From Siphonobacter sp. BAB-5405 (lineage in GTDB: Bacteria > Bacteroidota > Bacteroidia > Cytophagales > Spirosomataceae), in the NCBI RefSeq assembly GCF_002872335.1, contig NZ_NJAG01000041.1:1-64000 (forward strand): a stretch of DNA of 64,000 nt, written 5' to 3'. Position numbers and translations under genes: made by a program. The notes beneath the pieces were generated by a model. The model was given only the letters and a program-made list of their open reading frames with translations. It made no database searches and had not been told where the DNA came from. The stretch's first letter is position 1. Each line of letters begins with the position of its first letter. Positions 36,801-45,289 of the stretch are shown here, piece after piece.

Positions 36801-36942
36801 CCTGCACGGATACACCCACCAGGGCGGATCCATCAGACTTGGCGGTTACTTTCCCCGTCACAGTGAGCCCTTGAGCCCACGCTCCTATCGAACTTGTTAG
36901 CAGGCATAAAACCCAGACTAATCCCGTAAATTTTCTCCTCAT
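33826..36942 (-). CDS. SusC/RagA TonB-linked outer membrane transporter of the beta-glucan locus
   Basis: The 1038-aa protein has a signal peptide (to SIGAWAQ), a CNA-B carboxypeptidase-like domain (about 25-105, VSVQVQGTTTGTTTDAAGNFKI) and then the plug with NEVVVVGYGAQKKS, LWVVDGVVIDNGG and YGARAAAGVILVTTKKG. The rest is a 22-strand-type barrel ending in MLGLNVGF. It is intact, unlike the other SusC in this window. The start at 36942 fits the signal peptide; an upstream GTG frame (37038) adds an implausible second hydrophobic stretch. It imports oligosaccharides with energy from TonB-ExbBD encoded elsewhere. Confidence 0.95.
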   Translation of the reverse strand: MRRKFTGLVWVLCLLTSSIGAWAQGLTVTGKVTAKSDGSALVGVSVQVQGTTTGTTTDAAGNFKISVPGSESVLVFSQVGMLRQTITVGNQTQLAVTLEEEAGNLNEVVVVGYGAQKKSVVTGAISSVKSSDLATMPITRLEEALQGRASGLTIASSSGQPGSGSSVRVRGITTLNNNDPLWVVDGVVIDNGGIGYLNQSDIESIEVLKDAASQAIYGARAAAGVILVTTKKGKAGSIQVNYNGFYGVSSPAKKLDLLNATQYATIRNEASVNAGGQPVYANPAALGAGTDWQSIIFNNNARRQQHELSLSGGSEKSTFYLSLGYIDQEGIVATDISKYKRLNLRLNSTHKIAKWLNFGQNLGYARDKSIGLGNTNSEFGGPLSSVINLDPLTPTVVTDPAVAGAAPYTNIGIRRDANGNPYGISQSVAQEITNPLAYIQTRLGNNSWADNFVGNAYLEAEPIKGLKVRSTLGAKLSFWGGENFSPLAWLNATTITSQTSFNRSNNRRLDWNLENTLSYTREIGAHNVSVLLGQGAYQDNNTQMTSVTFYNIPADRFEDASLNYKRPTDQRSSDGSEGALHKVSSLFARINYNYNEKYLVQGLIRRDGSSRFGANNKYGIFPSLSLGWVLSRENFFPSQSVVNFFKLRGGYGIVGNDAIGDFAYLSTIGSGRNYTFGTSGSYIIGYSPNAPANPDLKWEQTSQTNIGFDATLLNNVSVTLEWFKKVTTDVLQNPRIPQYVGAISNPAANVADISNQGVELELGYNKKFGDFNLSLNGNVSYIKNKVTNLGRGVEYLSGGQSFQASSYPITRTAVGQPINSFFGFQTMGIFQTIEDVNNYKSSDGTVIQPGAKPGDFRWADLNGDGKITDLDRTFLGNPTPTITYGFTLNAAYKAFDLVFFGQGAAGNKIFQGLRRLDIQNANWQTKVLDRWTGPGTTNSYPRIVSGDPNKNFLNPSDFYLEDGGYFRIKTLQLGYSLPKAVISKVGMQRARIYLMSQNLLTFTKYTGYDPEIGGGVLSIDRGIYPQARSFMLGLNVGF

Positions 36943-36996
36943 CTGAGATGAATATGGTTTGAGTAGAACTAATAAAGTAATTGTGCAAAGCAGGCT

Positions 36997-37004
36997 CAAA
37001 AGTA
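36997..37004 (-). promoter_or_regulatory. Candidate -7 box (TACTTTTG) of the beta-glucan operon
   Basis: A TAnnTTTG match on the minus strand lies 55 nt upstream of the SusC ATG, a plausible position for the operon promoter. No clear -33 TTTG was found. The rest of 36943-37277 is AT-rich and gene-free. Confidence 0.45.
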
Positions 37005-37277
37005 GAGTGACGTACCTGGGATTCGGCTTTTTCACCACCCCTACATAAGCTCTACAACTTCTGATTTTTACTGCATTTTTTACGTTTACTTCCTCTACTT
37101 AACCACTACACTCTTTTTGTAATATCCTGATAATAAATACGTTGTAAAGAATATTTTTTTTATAACTATATTGATAATTTATAGAACTACTTGACCTGGT
37201 TTTTAAACCTTTTCAACCTCTGGATTTCAGGAAAATCACAACGTGTGTGTCTTAATGAGCCATCAGTACTACACTTC

Positions 37278-40169
37278 TCACTTGCTTTCTTTAGCCAGAT
37301 CAACCAGGAATTCATACAAATTGACTTCCGTAGGCAGCAGTAGTTTTTTACGAAGCCGATAGCGGCCAATTTCAATGGCTTTGACCGTTACGTTCATTAA
37401 GCGGGCGATCTCTTTGGAAGACAAATTCATCTTTAGATACGCACATAGTTTTAGGTCATTGGGGGTGAGTTCCGGGTAGCGGTCTTTCAACAAATGGAAG
37501 AAATCGTCATGAACGGTATTAAAGTGAAGGGTGAATTGTCCCCAGTCCGCATCCTTGCTTTCAACATCCCGAATCAGGCGTAGCACCTGCCGAAAACTTA
37601 CGGCACTGTCTTTCGTATCCTGTTTTTTCGCCAGTGTAGATACTACTTCTTTTACTTTAACCAATACCTCGCCCCGTTGCACTAATTGCATGGTCATCGC
37701 CGCCAGCTCGCGGTTTTTGAAGTCGACATCCGCTTCCAGCTGTTCATTCTGCAGGCGTACCAACTCTTTCTCCGCCCGGTCCAGTTCCAATTGATGGAGA
37801 TACGTTAACTGCTTTTGTTCCAATCGATGCTTGCGTTTCTGCCAGTGAAAGAGATAATAAACCAGCCCGGCCGCCAGCAAAGCGTATACCAGATAACTCC
37901 AGTAGCTTTCGTACCAGGCGGGTTCAATGTACAGTTGATAGGAAAGTATCGCCGACTCGTTTCCCTGATTGTTCCGGGCTTTGACCTGAAAGGTATACGC
38001 CCCCCAGGGCAAGTTGGTGTAATCCTTTTCGCTTTTGGTACTCCAGGCTGACCATTCCTCGGTTTCCCCCTGCAATCGATAACTATATTCGGTAGTATTC
38101 GTCTCATATTCCAGGGGTGAGGCATAGGCAAAATGTAGCGAGTTCATGCCCGCCGCCAGTTGCAGGCGTTGCTGGGAATCTTGCGTAGCCTTTACTTTTC
38201 CCTGCTGTACAAAATAGCCCCCGAAGACAACGCTATCTCCACTTGCCTTGATTTCACTGAGCAGAATAAGTGGTTTACTGACCTGCGTACGATACTGCTC
38301 GTAATTGATGTGAATAAAGCCTTTGTGACTGCCGACGAAGATGTTTTGCGGATCGACGGGGTACAGGCATTCGAAGCCACCCACCAGTTTATCCGTTAAC
38401 TCAGGGAAGTATACGATTCGGAATTTCTGTCCATTCCGGGGCTGAAAGTCAATAACGCCGAGCCGCTTATGACTCACAAACCAGATATTCCCCTGGGCAT
38501 CTTCTTTCAGATACTGAACGGCCAGATTTCCCAAAATGGGCTTGAACAGGCTGGAAGGTACAAAGCGATTTTGAGCCTCATTAAATTCATAAATGCCTCG
38601 TTCGGTACTGACAACCAACCGACTTTTGACCGAGTACACATAATTATATAGACTCGACGGAAGTCCATCCTGCTGGGTATAGAGGCGAATTTTCTGCAAT
38701 TCCGTATCTCCCGGCGACCACTGCATCCTAAATACGCCCCGACTGGGATGGGAAGCCCAGATGGTACGCCGGACGCTATCGGCGTAGACAAAGCGGAGGG
38801 ATTCTTTCAACCCTTTCAAATCCTGAATTCCATTCAGTGAGCCGTTTTCATAGCGTAGATGCCGTAAACCGTCGTACGTGCCCACCAGATAATCCGTACC
38901 TGAAAAGGGTATCCACAACCAGGTTCCCGGAAAGTGATAGACGGGTTTTACCTGGTCCTGTTCAATTTGAAAAAGTCCATTTTCGTGCCCCATGTATAGT
39001 TTCCCCCGCAGTTCGCCTAATCGCCAGACCTGCCCTTTAGCGGCTGGAATTTCTGTAAAGGCCCCCTGAGCCCGGCTTAAATCCTGCGTAGAACCTTCGA
39101 GCGTGGCTCGAAATAATCCATTTGATGTACCCGCGTACAGCGTCCGGCCCTGTTTGTACAAAGCATAACCCGTCGTATGTTTATTGCCACTGGGGTACAG
39201 GTATTGAATGGGGCTGTTGATGGCAATAAAATCAATGCCATCGTCGAGAGCCAGCCACAAGTTCTGATTACGATCCAGCCAGATCGCCCGGACATTGGAG
39301 TTCTGTAACCCTTCCGCACTCGTGTACTTTTGGAGAGCTTTTCCGGCCCGATTCATCAGATACACTCCCGCGGAGGTTGTGCCAAAGGCGAACGTCTCCT
39401 CGCCTACCTGAGCGGAACAGTAGATGCGGTCCGAATGGAATATGGCATCCAGGGCTGTGGCCTTCCGTTCCATTTTCTGGCCATGTAAAATAAAAAGGCC
39501 TCGTTCCAGCGTTGTTAGTAACAGGGTGTCCTGCCCGTAAGCTCGCAGCGAAGTGATACCAAACGTTTGCAGCGGTTCTTCGGATGATTGTAGTACCCAA
39601 GTTCCGCGTTCGTAACGAAACAGCCCTTTTTCCCGGTCCTGAGCGTATAACTGTTGATTGGCCATTCCCAAAAACGACCAGCTATGCGTAGGTTTATATA
39701 CCGTCAGTTTTCCCTGATACAAACGCATAATCTGCCGGAGCGACTGAAAAAACACTTCCTCGCCCCGAATGCAAATGTGCCAGACATCGCTGAAATTACG
39801 ATCTTTTGAATTCAGCAATGGCATCAGCGAATGATAAGTCAGGACGCCATTGGCATTCGGGAAAAAGTAGCCGATTTCTCCCAGACCCCCTACGTAAATT
39901 CGGTTCTGAGCGTCGATTTCCAAAGCCCGGACTGCCGTATGATTCGCTAGTGGATAGGTACTCCAGAAACGCCCGTTGAAGGTAAGTAAGCCTTCATTGT
40001 TACCAAAGTACATGATCCCCTGGTGATCCTGAGCCACGTCCCAGTTCTGCATACCGGCTTTGTATTCGGTCGTACTGTAATGGATAATTTGAGGCGAGGC
40101 TAGTTGGTGCTGGGCATGGCTCTGACCAAAGAAGGCTATGCTCAGCAGTAGGCACAAGAATCGATTCAT
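37278..40169 (-). CDS. Periplasmic-sensor / LuxR-type HTH regulator (SusR-like)
   Basis: The 963-aa one-component membrane regulator has a signal peptide (MNRFLCLLLSIAFFGQSHAQ) and a large periplasmic sensor of repeated Reg_prop propeller blades (for example GIMYFGNNEGLLTFNG and RTLYAGTSNGLFRATLEG). A Y_Y_Y domain follows (YSYRLQGETEEWSAWSTKSEKDYTNLPWGAYTFQVKARN), then one TM helix (YWSYLVYALLAAGLVYYLF) and a cytosolic coiled coil. The C-terminal HTH has LTPNDLKLCAYLKMNLSSKEIARLMNVTVKAIEIGRYRLRKKL. No kinase or receiver domain is present, unlike hybrid two-component systems. It lies upstream of the SusC gene on the same strand, so control of the beta-glucan locus is likely. ATG 40169 is preferred over 40277. 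Confidence 0.9.
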   Translation of the reverse strand: MNRFLCLLLSIAFFGQSHAQHQLASPQIIHYSTTEYKAGMQNWDVAQDHQGIMYFGNNEGLLTFNGRFWSTYPLANHTAVRALEIDAQNRIYVGGLGEIGYFFPNANGVLTYHSLMPLLNSKDRNFSDVWHICIRGEEVFFQSLRQIMRLYQGKLTVYKPTHSWSFLGMANQQLYAQDREKGLFRYERGTWVLQSSEEPLQTFGITSLRAYGQDTLLLTTLERGLFILHGQKMERKATALDAIFHSDRIYCSAQVGEETFAFGTTSAGVYLMNRAGKALQKYTSAEGLQNSNVRAIWLDRNQNLWLALDDGIDFIAINSPIQYLYPSGNKHTTGYALYKQGRTLYAGTSNGLFRATLEGSTQDLSRAQGAFTEIPAAKGQVWRLGELRGKLYMGHENGLFQIEQDQVKPVYHFPGTWLWIPFSGTDYLVGTYDGLRHLRYENGSLNGIQDLKGLKESLRFVYADSVRRTIWASHPSRGVFRMQWSPGDTELQKIRLYTQQDGLPSSLYNYVYSVKSRLVVSTERGIYEFNEAQNRFVPSSLFKPILGNLAVQYLKEDAQGNIWFVSHKRLGVIDFQPRNGQKFRIVYFPELTDKLVGGFECLYPVDPQNIFVGSHKGFIHINYEQYRTQVSKPLILLSEIKASGDSVVFGGYFVQQGKVKATQDSQQRLQLAAGMNSLHFAYASPLEYETNTTEYSYRLQGETEEWSAWSTKSEKDYTNLPWGAYTFQVKARNNQGNESAILSYQLYIEPAWYESYWSYLVYALLAAGLVYYLFHWQKRKHRLEQKQLTYLHQLELDRAEKELVRLQNEQLEADVDFKNRELAAMTMQLVQRGEVLVKVKEVVSTLAKKQDTKDSAVSFRQVLRLIRDVESKDADWGQFTLHFNTVHDDFFHLLKDRYPELTPNDLKLCAYLKMNLSSKEIARLMNVTVKAIEIGRYRLRKKLLLPTEVNLYEFLVDLAKESK

Positions 40170-40479
40170 ATGTGTAGGGAAGTGGGCGGAGTTTTTCGAC
40201 GCAAAATGGACCCTGTTGATTCCCCATCCGCGTTCCAGCGTTTTCGCTATCCAGTCAAAAAAGTGATGAAAAATCATCCTTTAAACTTCCAAAATTAATA
40301 AAAATACCCGTTGGAATGCTACGGATACTGGCAGGTTTTGTATGGGCGGCGAAGCAATCGCCCTTGTATTTGCTTATTGTTTTTGACTCATGCAGAGTTA
40401 ATGCTCCTGTTATTGTTCACTTCATCGGCCAAAAAGCCCCAATCATCGAAAGAAACGCCCTTTTGACTTCTTCACAGGC

Positions 40480-40487
40480 TACATTTG
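40480..40487 (+). promoter_or_regulatory. Candidate -7 box (TACATTTG)
   Basis: A TAnnTTTG match lies 78 nt before the ATG of the small periplasmic protein gene. A TTTG is present 14 nt upstream (40462-40465), closer than the usual -33 spacing. The 40170-40565 gap between the divergent genes holds nothing else clear. Confidence 0.4.
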
Positions 40488-40565
40488 AAACATGAAAGGA
40501 CAACACTTCAGCTTTTGAAGTACCCGTCATCCCCCATCTGAACACCGCCTTAACTTGAACTTTGT

Positions 40566-41057
40566 ATGAAACGTTTTTTACTCCTTTTCGCATTACTGTC
40601 TTTCCCAATGCTAAGCTGGGCAACCACTCCGGTAAAATCTGTTTTACCCTTAGGGCTTAGCTTCGGCATGAATCAGCAAACCATGGAAACGACCTTGATT
40701 CAACCGGGTCAATCCCTGCAAAAAAGCGTTTCTGAAGATTGCATTACGTACCAGCTTCGTCTACAGGACCATGATGCGGTAGTGAAAGGCTATTTTAAAA
40801 ATAACGAGCTTTACTTGATTTCTATTGAATATAAAATTCAGCAAAAAAGTGAATTTGATGCGTTGAAGGAGCAATTAATCAAACAGCAGGGTGCCTGCTC
40901 GAAAGAAAGTTCTTACAACGCCGATCTTCAGGCAGCCACGTGTCAGTGGAATTCTAAAAATGGATTTGTTTCCTTGGTTTTATTAGATCATTCATTGGAA
41001 ACGGTTTACGCTCAAACGGCTCGCCCTTCCTGCTCTAAAGCAATGCTTCAAGAATAA
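40566..41057 (+). CDS. Small exported protein of unknown function
   Basis: The 163-aa protein has a clear signal peptide (MKRFLLLFALLSFPMLSWA) and a mature part of about 144 residues containing four cysteines (DCITYQ, GACSKE, ATCQW, PSCSK), which could form two disulfides in the periplasm. No domain is recognized. The gene is monocistronic, with a candidate promoter and a strong terminator, so it is likely real and expressed. Confidence 0.75.
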   Translation: MKRFLLLFALLSFPMLSWATTPVKSVLPLGLSFGMNQQTMETTLIQPGQSLQKSVSEDCITYQLRLQDHDAVVKGYFKNNELYLISIEYKIQQKSEFDALKEQLIKQQGACSKESSYNADLQAATCQWNSKNGFVSLVLLDHSLETVYAQTARPSCSKAMLQE

Positions 41058-41081
41058 CTAACTCCCCCCTTGCATACCTAT

Positions 41082-41115
41082 GGGTACCGCTCACGAGTGG
41101 TACCCTTTTTTATTT
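41082..41115 (+). terminator. Intrinsic terminator of the small exported protein gene
   Basis: An 11-bp stem (GGGTACC and its complement, extended by a G-T pair and CTC/GAG) with a 2-nt tight loop is followed by TTTTTTATTTT. It lies 24 nt past the stop. Confidence 0.85.
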
Positions 41116-41209
41116 TCAGTAAGTTCTGGATGAAGTACTGTAAGTTGAGTTATTCTTGATCCGGAAAAGATTTGGTCGTTCACGTATGTCTTTCTGTTCG
41201 TGATTTGAC

Positions 41210-41217
41210 TACGTTTG
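41210..41217 (+). promoter_or_regulatory. Candidate -7 box (TACGTTTG)
   Basis: A TAnnTTTG match lies 30 nt upstream of the ThuA-like gene's ATG. No clear -33 TTTG was found at the expected distance. Confidence 0.4.
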
Positions 41218-41247
41218 CCTGTTGCATAAGCCTTCCGCTACTCCGGT

Positions 41248-42009
41248 ATGAAAAAACTGATTTTGCTTTGCTGCTTTATTGCTGTCTCCGGTAGTCGCAT
41301 ACAAGCCCAATCCAAACTTTTTCGAGTAGCAGTACTCGCCGAAAAAGATGGCGGCGTACATGCTCCTTTCGTAGCTGCGGCAAAAATCTGGTTAGCTCAA
41401 TTGGCCACCCAGCAGGTCTTCACGATTGATTATCTGGAGGATACCCAGCCAATTACGGATGCTTTTCTAGCCAAACACGTCTTGGTCATTCAACTCAACT
41501 ATCCGCCCTATCGCTGGACGGAGCAGGCAAAAAAGGCTTTCACCACCTACATCGAGCAGGGCAAAGGTGGCTGGATTGGCTTTCATCACGCAACGTTACT
41601 CGGCGAGTTTGACGGGTACCCGATGTGGCCCTGGTTTTCGGAGTTTATGGGCGGGATTGTGTACAAGAATTACATTCCTGATTTTGCTACGGCTACCGTT
41701 CGAGTAGAAGCGGGTAATCATCCAGTTATGAAAGGCGTACCGGCGAGCTTTGAGGTAGCCCGTGAAGAATGGTATACGTACAATCAAAGTCCGCGTCCCC
41801 GCGTGAAGGTGCTGGCAGCGGTGGATGAATCAAGTTATAAACCTGACTCGAAGATTAAAATGGGTGATCATCCCGTAATCTGGTCAAACGAAAAAATGAA
41901 AGCCCGCAACGTGTATATTTTCATGGGCCATCACCCGGACTTATTTCACAATCAGGCTTTCACTACGATTTTCCGAAATGCCGTCTTGTGGGCGTCGCAA
42001 ACCCGTTAA
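41248..42009 (+). CDS. ThuA-like domain protein, exported
   Basis: The 253-aa protein has a signal peptide (to RIQAQ) and a single ThuA-like (glutamine-amidotransferase-fold) domain: GGWIGFHHATLLGEFDGYPMWPWFSEFMGG, with later MGHHPDLFHNQAFTTIFRNAVLWA at the typical C-terminus. ThuA-like proteins are tied to sugar (trehalose/sucrose) utilization in rhizobia and are abundant in Bacteroidota, but their reaction is unresolved. It stands alone with its own candidate promoter. Confidence 0.88.
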   Translation: MKKLILLCCFIAVSGSRIQAQSKLFRVAVLAEKDGGVHAPFVAAAKIWLAQLATQQVFTIDYLEDTQPITDAFLAKHVLVIQLNYPPYRWTEQAKKAFTTYIEQGKGGWIGFHHATLLGEFDGYPMWPWFSEFMGGIVYKNYIPDFATATVRVEAGNHPVMKGVPASFEVAREEWYTYNQSPRPRVKVLAAVDESSYKPDSKIKMGDHPVIWSNEKMKARNVYIFMGHHPDLFHNQAFTTIFRNAVLWASQTR

Positions 42010-42027
42010 TTTATTTCTCTTTCAGCC

Positions 42028-43059
42028 CTATTCCTCGTTTGAAGCACGACTTTTTAGCAATTCCTGCTCAATGTCTTCAATGCTGGGCAAGGTTCCTTTG
42101 AGGTCGCTGGGAATGGACTCGGTAAGTTCGTACGCTGAGATGCCAATGGGTTTATTGATGTCTTTCAACGAGTATTCTGCCACCACTTTATTCTTCTCCT
42201 GGCAAATCAGCAGACCGATGCTGGGCTGATCGAATTCGTTTTTTAGCTGATCGTCTACAACAGAAAGGTAGAAATTCAGTTTCCCGGCAAACTCCGGGAC
42301 AAACTTTCCCGTCTTCAGTTCGACGACAACATAGCAACGAAGTTTGACGTGGTAAAACAGCAAGTCGATATAGAAATCCTGCCCGTCCACTTCCAGGTGA
42401 TACTGTTTCCCCAGAAAGGCAAAACCAGCTCCCAATTCCAGTAAAAACTTCGTAATGTGCTCGGTCAGGGCGTTTTCGAGGTCTTTTTCCTGATAATCTT
42501 CCCGCAGGGTAAGAAAGTCGAAGATGTACGGATCTTTGGTTAGCTGTTGAGCCAAGTCCGACTGAATAGCCGGTAAGCGGGCTTCGAAATTACTGATGGC
42601 CTTACCCTGCCGCTCATACAGACTGGATTTAATCTGCAAGCTCAATACATCGCGTGACCAACCGTTTTCCAGAGCTTTCTGCGTGTAAAATTCACGTTCT
42701 TCCGGAGACTTTACTTTATCCATTAAAATAATATGATGACTCCAAGGCAATTGGGCAACGGGCGGTTGCCCAATTGAAAAATCTGGATAAAGGGCGGCAA
42801 ACTGTCTCATATACTTGATATTACGATGAGACAAGCCTTTCATCTCTGTAAACTCTTTCTGTAAATCTATTGACAATTGAGCCGTAACTTTATCGCCCCA
42901 TTGTGCCTGTTCTAATTGAGTCATAATGGTTTTACCTATTCGCCAATACAGGTACAATAATTCGGCATTGGCAGCTAGTACCGCCCGCAAGCGGGATTTG
43001 CTGATTTCATTGCGAAGTTCGGCCAGTAAAGAACCATAGTTGCTGGGGAGTGTCGACAT
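42028..43059 (-). CDS. DUF1016 / YhcG-family PDDEXK nuclease
   Basis: The 343-aa protein has the N-terminal DUF1016 helical region (about 8-150; LYLYWRIGKTIMTQ, GLSHRNIKYMRQFA) and a C-terminal PDDEXK nuclease domain (about 175-325). The catalytic line is YIDLLFYH (Asp232) and VVVELKTGKF (Glu247, Lys249). Proteins of this type are scattered in bacteria, often near restriction-modification or mobile genes, and their targets are not established. Here it stands alone, convergent with the ThuA-like gene (18 nt apart). Expression regulation is not visible. Confidence 0.9.
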   Translation of the reverse strand: MSTLPSNYGSLLAELRNEISKSRLRAVLAANAELLYLYWRIGKTIMTQLEQAQWGDKVTAQLSIDLQKEFTEMKGLSHRNIKYMRQFAALYPDFSIGQPPVAQLPWSHHIILMDKVKSPEEREFYTQKALENGWSRDVLSLQIKSSLYERQGKAISNFEARLPAIQSDLAQQLTKDPYIFDFLTLREDYQEKDLENALTEHITKFLLELGAGFAFLGKQYHLEVDGQDFYIDLLFYHVKLRCYVVVELKTGKFVPEFAGKLNFYLSVVDDQLKNEFDQPSIGLLICQEKNKVVAEYSLKDINKPIGISAYELTESIPSDLKGTLPSIEDIEQELLKSRASNEE

Positions 43060-43094
43060 GCGTTCAAGATTAACGACCGAAATTAGTACTTTAT

Positions 43095-43121
43095 CCCTAA
43101 AATTTCATCAAGAAATTAGGG
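43095..43121 (-). terminator. Weak stem-loop after the molybdenum hydroxylase gene
   Basis: AATTTC/GAAATT with flanking CCCT/AGGG and a 2-base bulge surrounds a 5-nt loop, 14 nt past the stop. There is no strong T tract, so the terminator role is uncertain. Confidence 0.35.
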
Positions 43122-43134
43122 TACGGTCCTATTT

Positions 43135-45285
43135 TCAGTTTTTGAGTTTTGCGGGTATTAAAGGCAAGTCCCGCACGCGTTTGCCACTAGCCCGGTACAG
43201 AGCATTGGCCAGAGCTGCCGCCGTGGGTCCCTGTACCGCTTCACCGGCTCCCAGCACTGGTTCCTGGGGGCGATCGATCACGACTACCTCCACTTCCGGT
43301 ATTTCACTCATGAGGAAAATCGGATACGAAACCCAATCCCGACTCGTAATCTGCTGGGCATCGAACTGTACCTGTTCTTTCAGCGTCCAGCTCGCGGCCT
43401 GAATCAGTCCACCTTCCGTCTGATTTTTAAGCCCGTCCGGGTTGATGACTTCACCGGCGTCAATCACGCTCCACAAATTCATAACCTTAATCTGATTGCC
43501 AGTTACGCGTACCCGAGCCGCTACGGCACAATAAGCCGCCGTGTTTTTATAGCGGGCAAACGCAATGCCTACCCCCTCTTTCGGCTTTATCCGCTCGTTT
43601 TGAATCAATTCTTGTAAACGACGCAATACAGCAATGGCCCGCTCGTCTTCCAGGTGCATGATTCGAAATTCAAAGGGGTCTTTCCGGGCTTTTTCGGCCA
43701 GTTCATCCATGAACGATTCAATCGCAAAAACATTCCCGAATGCTCCCAGAGCCCGCAGGGAAGAAACCCGCAAAGGTCCTTCGAACTGATGAGCGTCCAC
43801 GGCTATGTCAGGAATGTTGTAATAGGGTTCGGAATTACGGATAGTACCGCCATTGATACTGGATGCCGGTTTTTTAGGGATCGGCGGATCGAGGTAACGG
43901 GCAAGGAGCAGATTCGCTGGATCCCCACCGGGGCGGGCCGTATACGTATCCGACCAGAGGGTGTAATTCCACTGCTCAATCCGACCCGCAGTACTCAGCC
44001 GAGCTTCGGCTTCCAGAATCATGGCACTGCCGTAAGGTTCCCAGGCGTGTTCTTCATCGCGGGACCATTGCAGACGAATCGGATGTTCCGGATACGCCAT
44101 CGCCAGCCAGGCGGCTTCGGCGGCTACATCGTCGGCTCCGTTGTGCCCGTAACAACCCGAACCCGCCATACCGATAACATGAATCCGATCCAGGGGCAGC
44201 TTCAGCAACCGATGTAGCGTTTCACGCAGCGGAAATACGCCCTGACTGTGCGACCATACCCGCAGCGTCCCTTTCTGATACCAGGCTATCGCACACGAAG
44301 GACCAATGGAGCCGTGCATCAGATAGGGCTTGTAGTACTGAGCCTTGATCGTAGTAGGTCCGGTCGGTTGCCCTTTTTCGTGCACGCGTTCAATGCGGGC
44401 GGGCAGGGACTTCAGGTAAGAAACGAGTGCCGTACCCGTTGGTAAGGGTTGTACGTCTGTCCAGCGAACACTTTCCTGCAAGGTCCATTGGGCCTGCATG
44501 GCCTGAAACTCTTCGGTAGCGATCACGCCGACCAAACTTCCCTGTACGACTACTTTCTGAATCCCCGGAATCTGTTTTCGTACGGCTGACTCATCGAGTT
44601 TTTCGAGGCGGGCCCCATACGAAGGCGGTCGCACCATGCGGGCGTGTACCATGCCGGGCAATCGTAAATCCTGAATAAACCAGGTTTCTGCCCGTACCAT
44701 CCGGTTGATTTCGGGACGCGGCATGGGTTTACCCACCAGTTGATACTGTCCCTTGGGTTTAAGGGCTACATTCCCTCGTACCTCATCCTGTAATTGCTTT
44801 CCGTTGAGGAGTTCCTTCCAGCTAATCTGCTTATTCTTCCATCGAATGGTACCCGCGGCAAACTGAAGTTCCTCTACCGGCTTCCGCCATTGCTTCGCCG
44901 CCAGTTCGAGTAATTTCTGCCGGGCTGCCGCTGCTGCGTACCGAACGGCCATGGCACTGTTTTCGATGGATGCACTGCCAGCCGTGTAACTTTCATCGGG
45001 CGTACGGTCGGTATCGGCCATTACTACTTCTACCTGACTCAGCGGCAAACTCAGCTCTTCGGCAGCTACCTGGGCCACGGCGGTGCGAATCCCCTGGCCG
45101 AGTTCCATTTTTCCGGTAAAAACGCGGATTTGACCATTTTCCAGTATTTCCAGCCAGGCCCGAATGCGGGGATCTCGTTGCAGGCTGCCCGGCAGTTCAT
45201 CCGCTTCGGGTACCCAGGACGGTAGCGTGAATCCAATCGTCAGCGTACCCATCGTTTTCAGAAAATCTCTTCGTGACGTCTGCAT
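43135..45285 (-). CDS. Molybdopterin-binding hydroxylase subunit (isoquinoline 1-oxidoreductase beta type)
   Basis: This 716-aa xanthine-oxidase-family large subunit has a Tat signal (SRRDFLKTMGTLTIGF), so the enzyme is exported folded. The Mo-cofactor regions follow: GKMELGQGIRTAVAQVAAEEL, GSASIENSAMAVRYA, and the catalytic Glu (about 682) in VLGAGEAVQGPTAAALANAL. Substrates of this class are N-heterocycles or aldehydes; here it is unknown. ATG 45285 begins the Tat motif, 4 nt after the end of the iron-sulfur subunit gene. Lying at the end of the polyketide operon on the same strand, it could oxidize the product, but that is inferred only from position. Confidence 0.9.
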   Translation of the reverse strand: MQTSRRDFLKTMGTLTIGFTLPSWVPEADELPGSLQRDPRIRAWLEILENGQIRVFTGKMELGQGIRTAVAQVAAEELSLPLSQVEVVMADTDRTPDESYTAGSASIENSAMAVRYAAAAARQKLLELAAKQWRKPVEELQFAAGTIRWKNKQISWKELLNGKQLQDEVRGNVALKPKGQYQLVGKPMPRPEINRMVRAETWFIQDLRLPGMVHARMVRPPSYGARLEKLDESAVRKQIPGIQKVVVQGSLVGVIATEEFQAMQAQWTLQESVRWTDVQPLPTGTALVSYLKSLPARIERVHEKGQPTGPTTIKAQYYKPYLMHGSIGPSCAIAWYQKGTLRVWSHSQGVFPLRETLHRLLKLPLDRIHVIGMAGSGCYGHNGADDVAAEAAWLAMAYPEHPIRLQWSRDEEHAWEPYGSAMILEAEARLSTAGRIEQWNYTLWSDTYTARPGGDPANLLLARYLDPPIPKKPASSINGGTIRNSEPYYNIPDIAVDAHQFEGPLRVSSLRALGAFGNVFAIESFMDELAEKARKDPFEFRIMHLEDERAIAVLRRLQELIQNERIKPKEGVGIAFARYKNTAAYCAVAARVRVTGNQIKVMNLWSVIDAGEVINPDGLKNQTEGGLIQAASWTLKEQVQFDAQQITSRDWVSYPIFLMSEIPEVEVVVIDRPQEPVLGAGEAVQGPTAAALANALYRASGKRVRDLPLIPAKLKN

Positions 45286-45289
45286 AGGC

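Noticed and set aside
42028-43059. Restriction-modification system around the YhcG-type nuclease
   Set aside because: No methyltransferase, specificity subunit or helicase gene is adjacent, so it is annotated as a lone nuclease.
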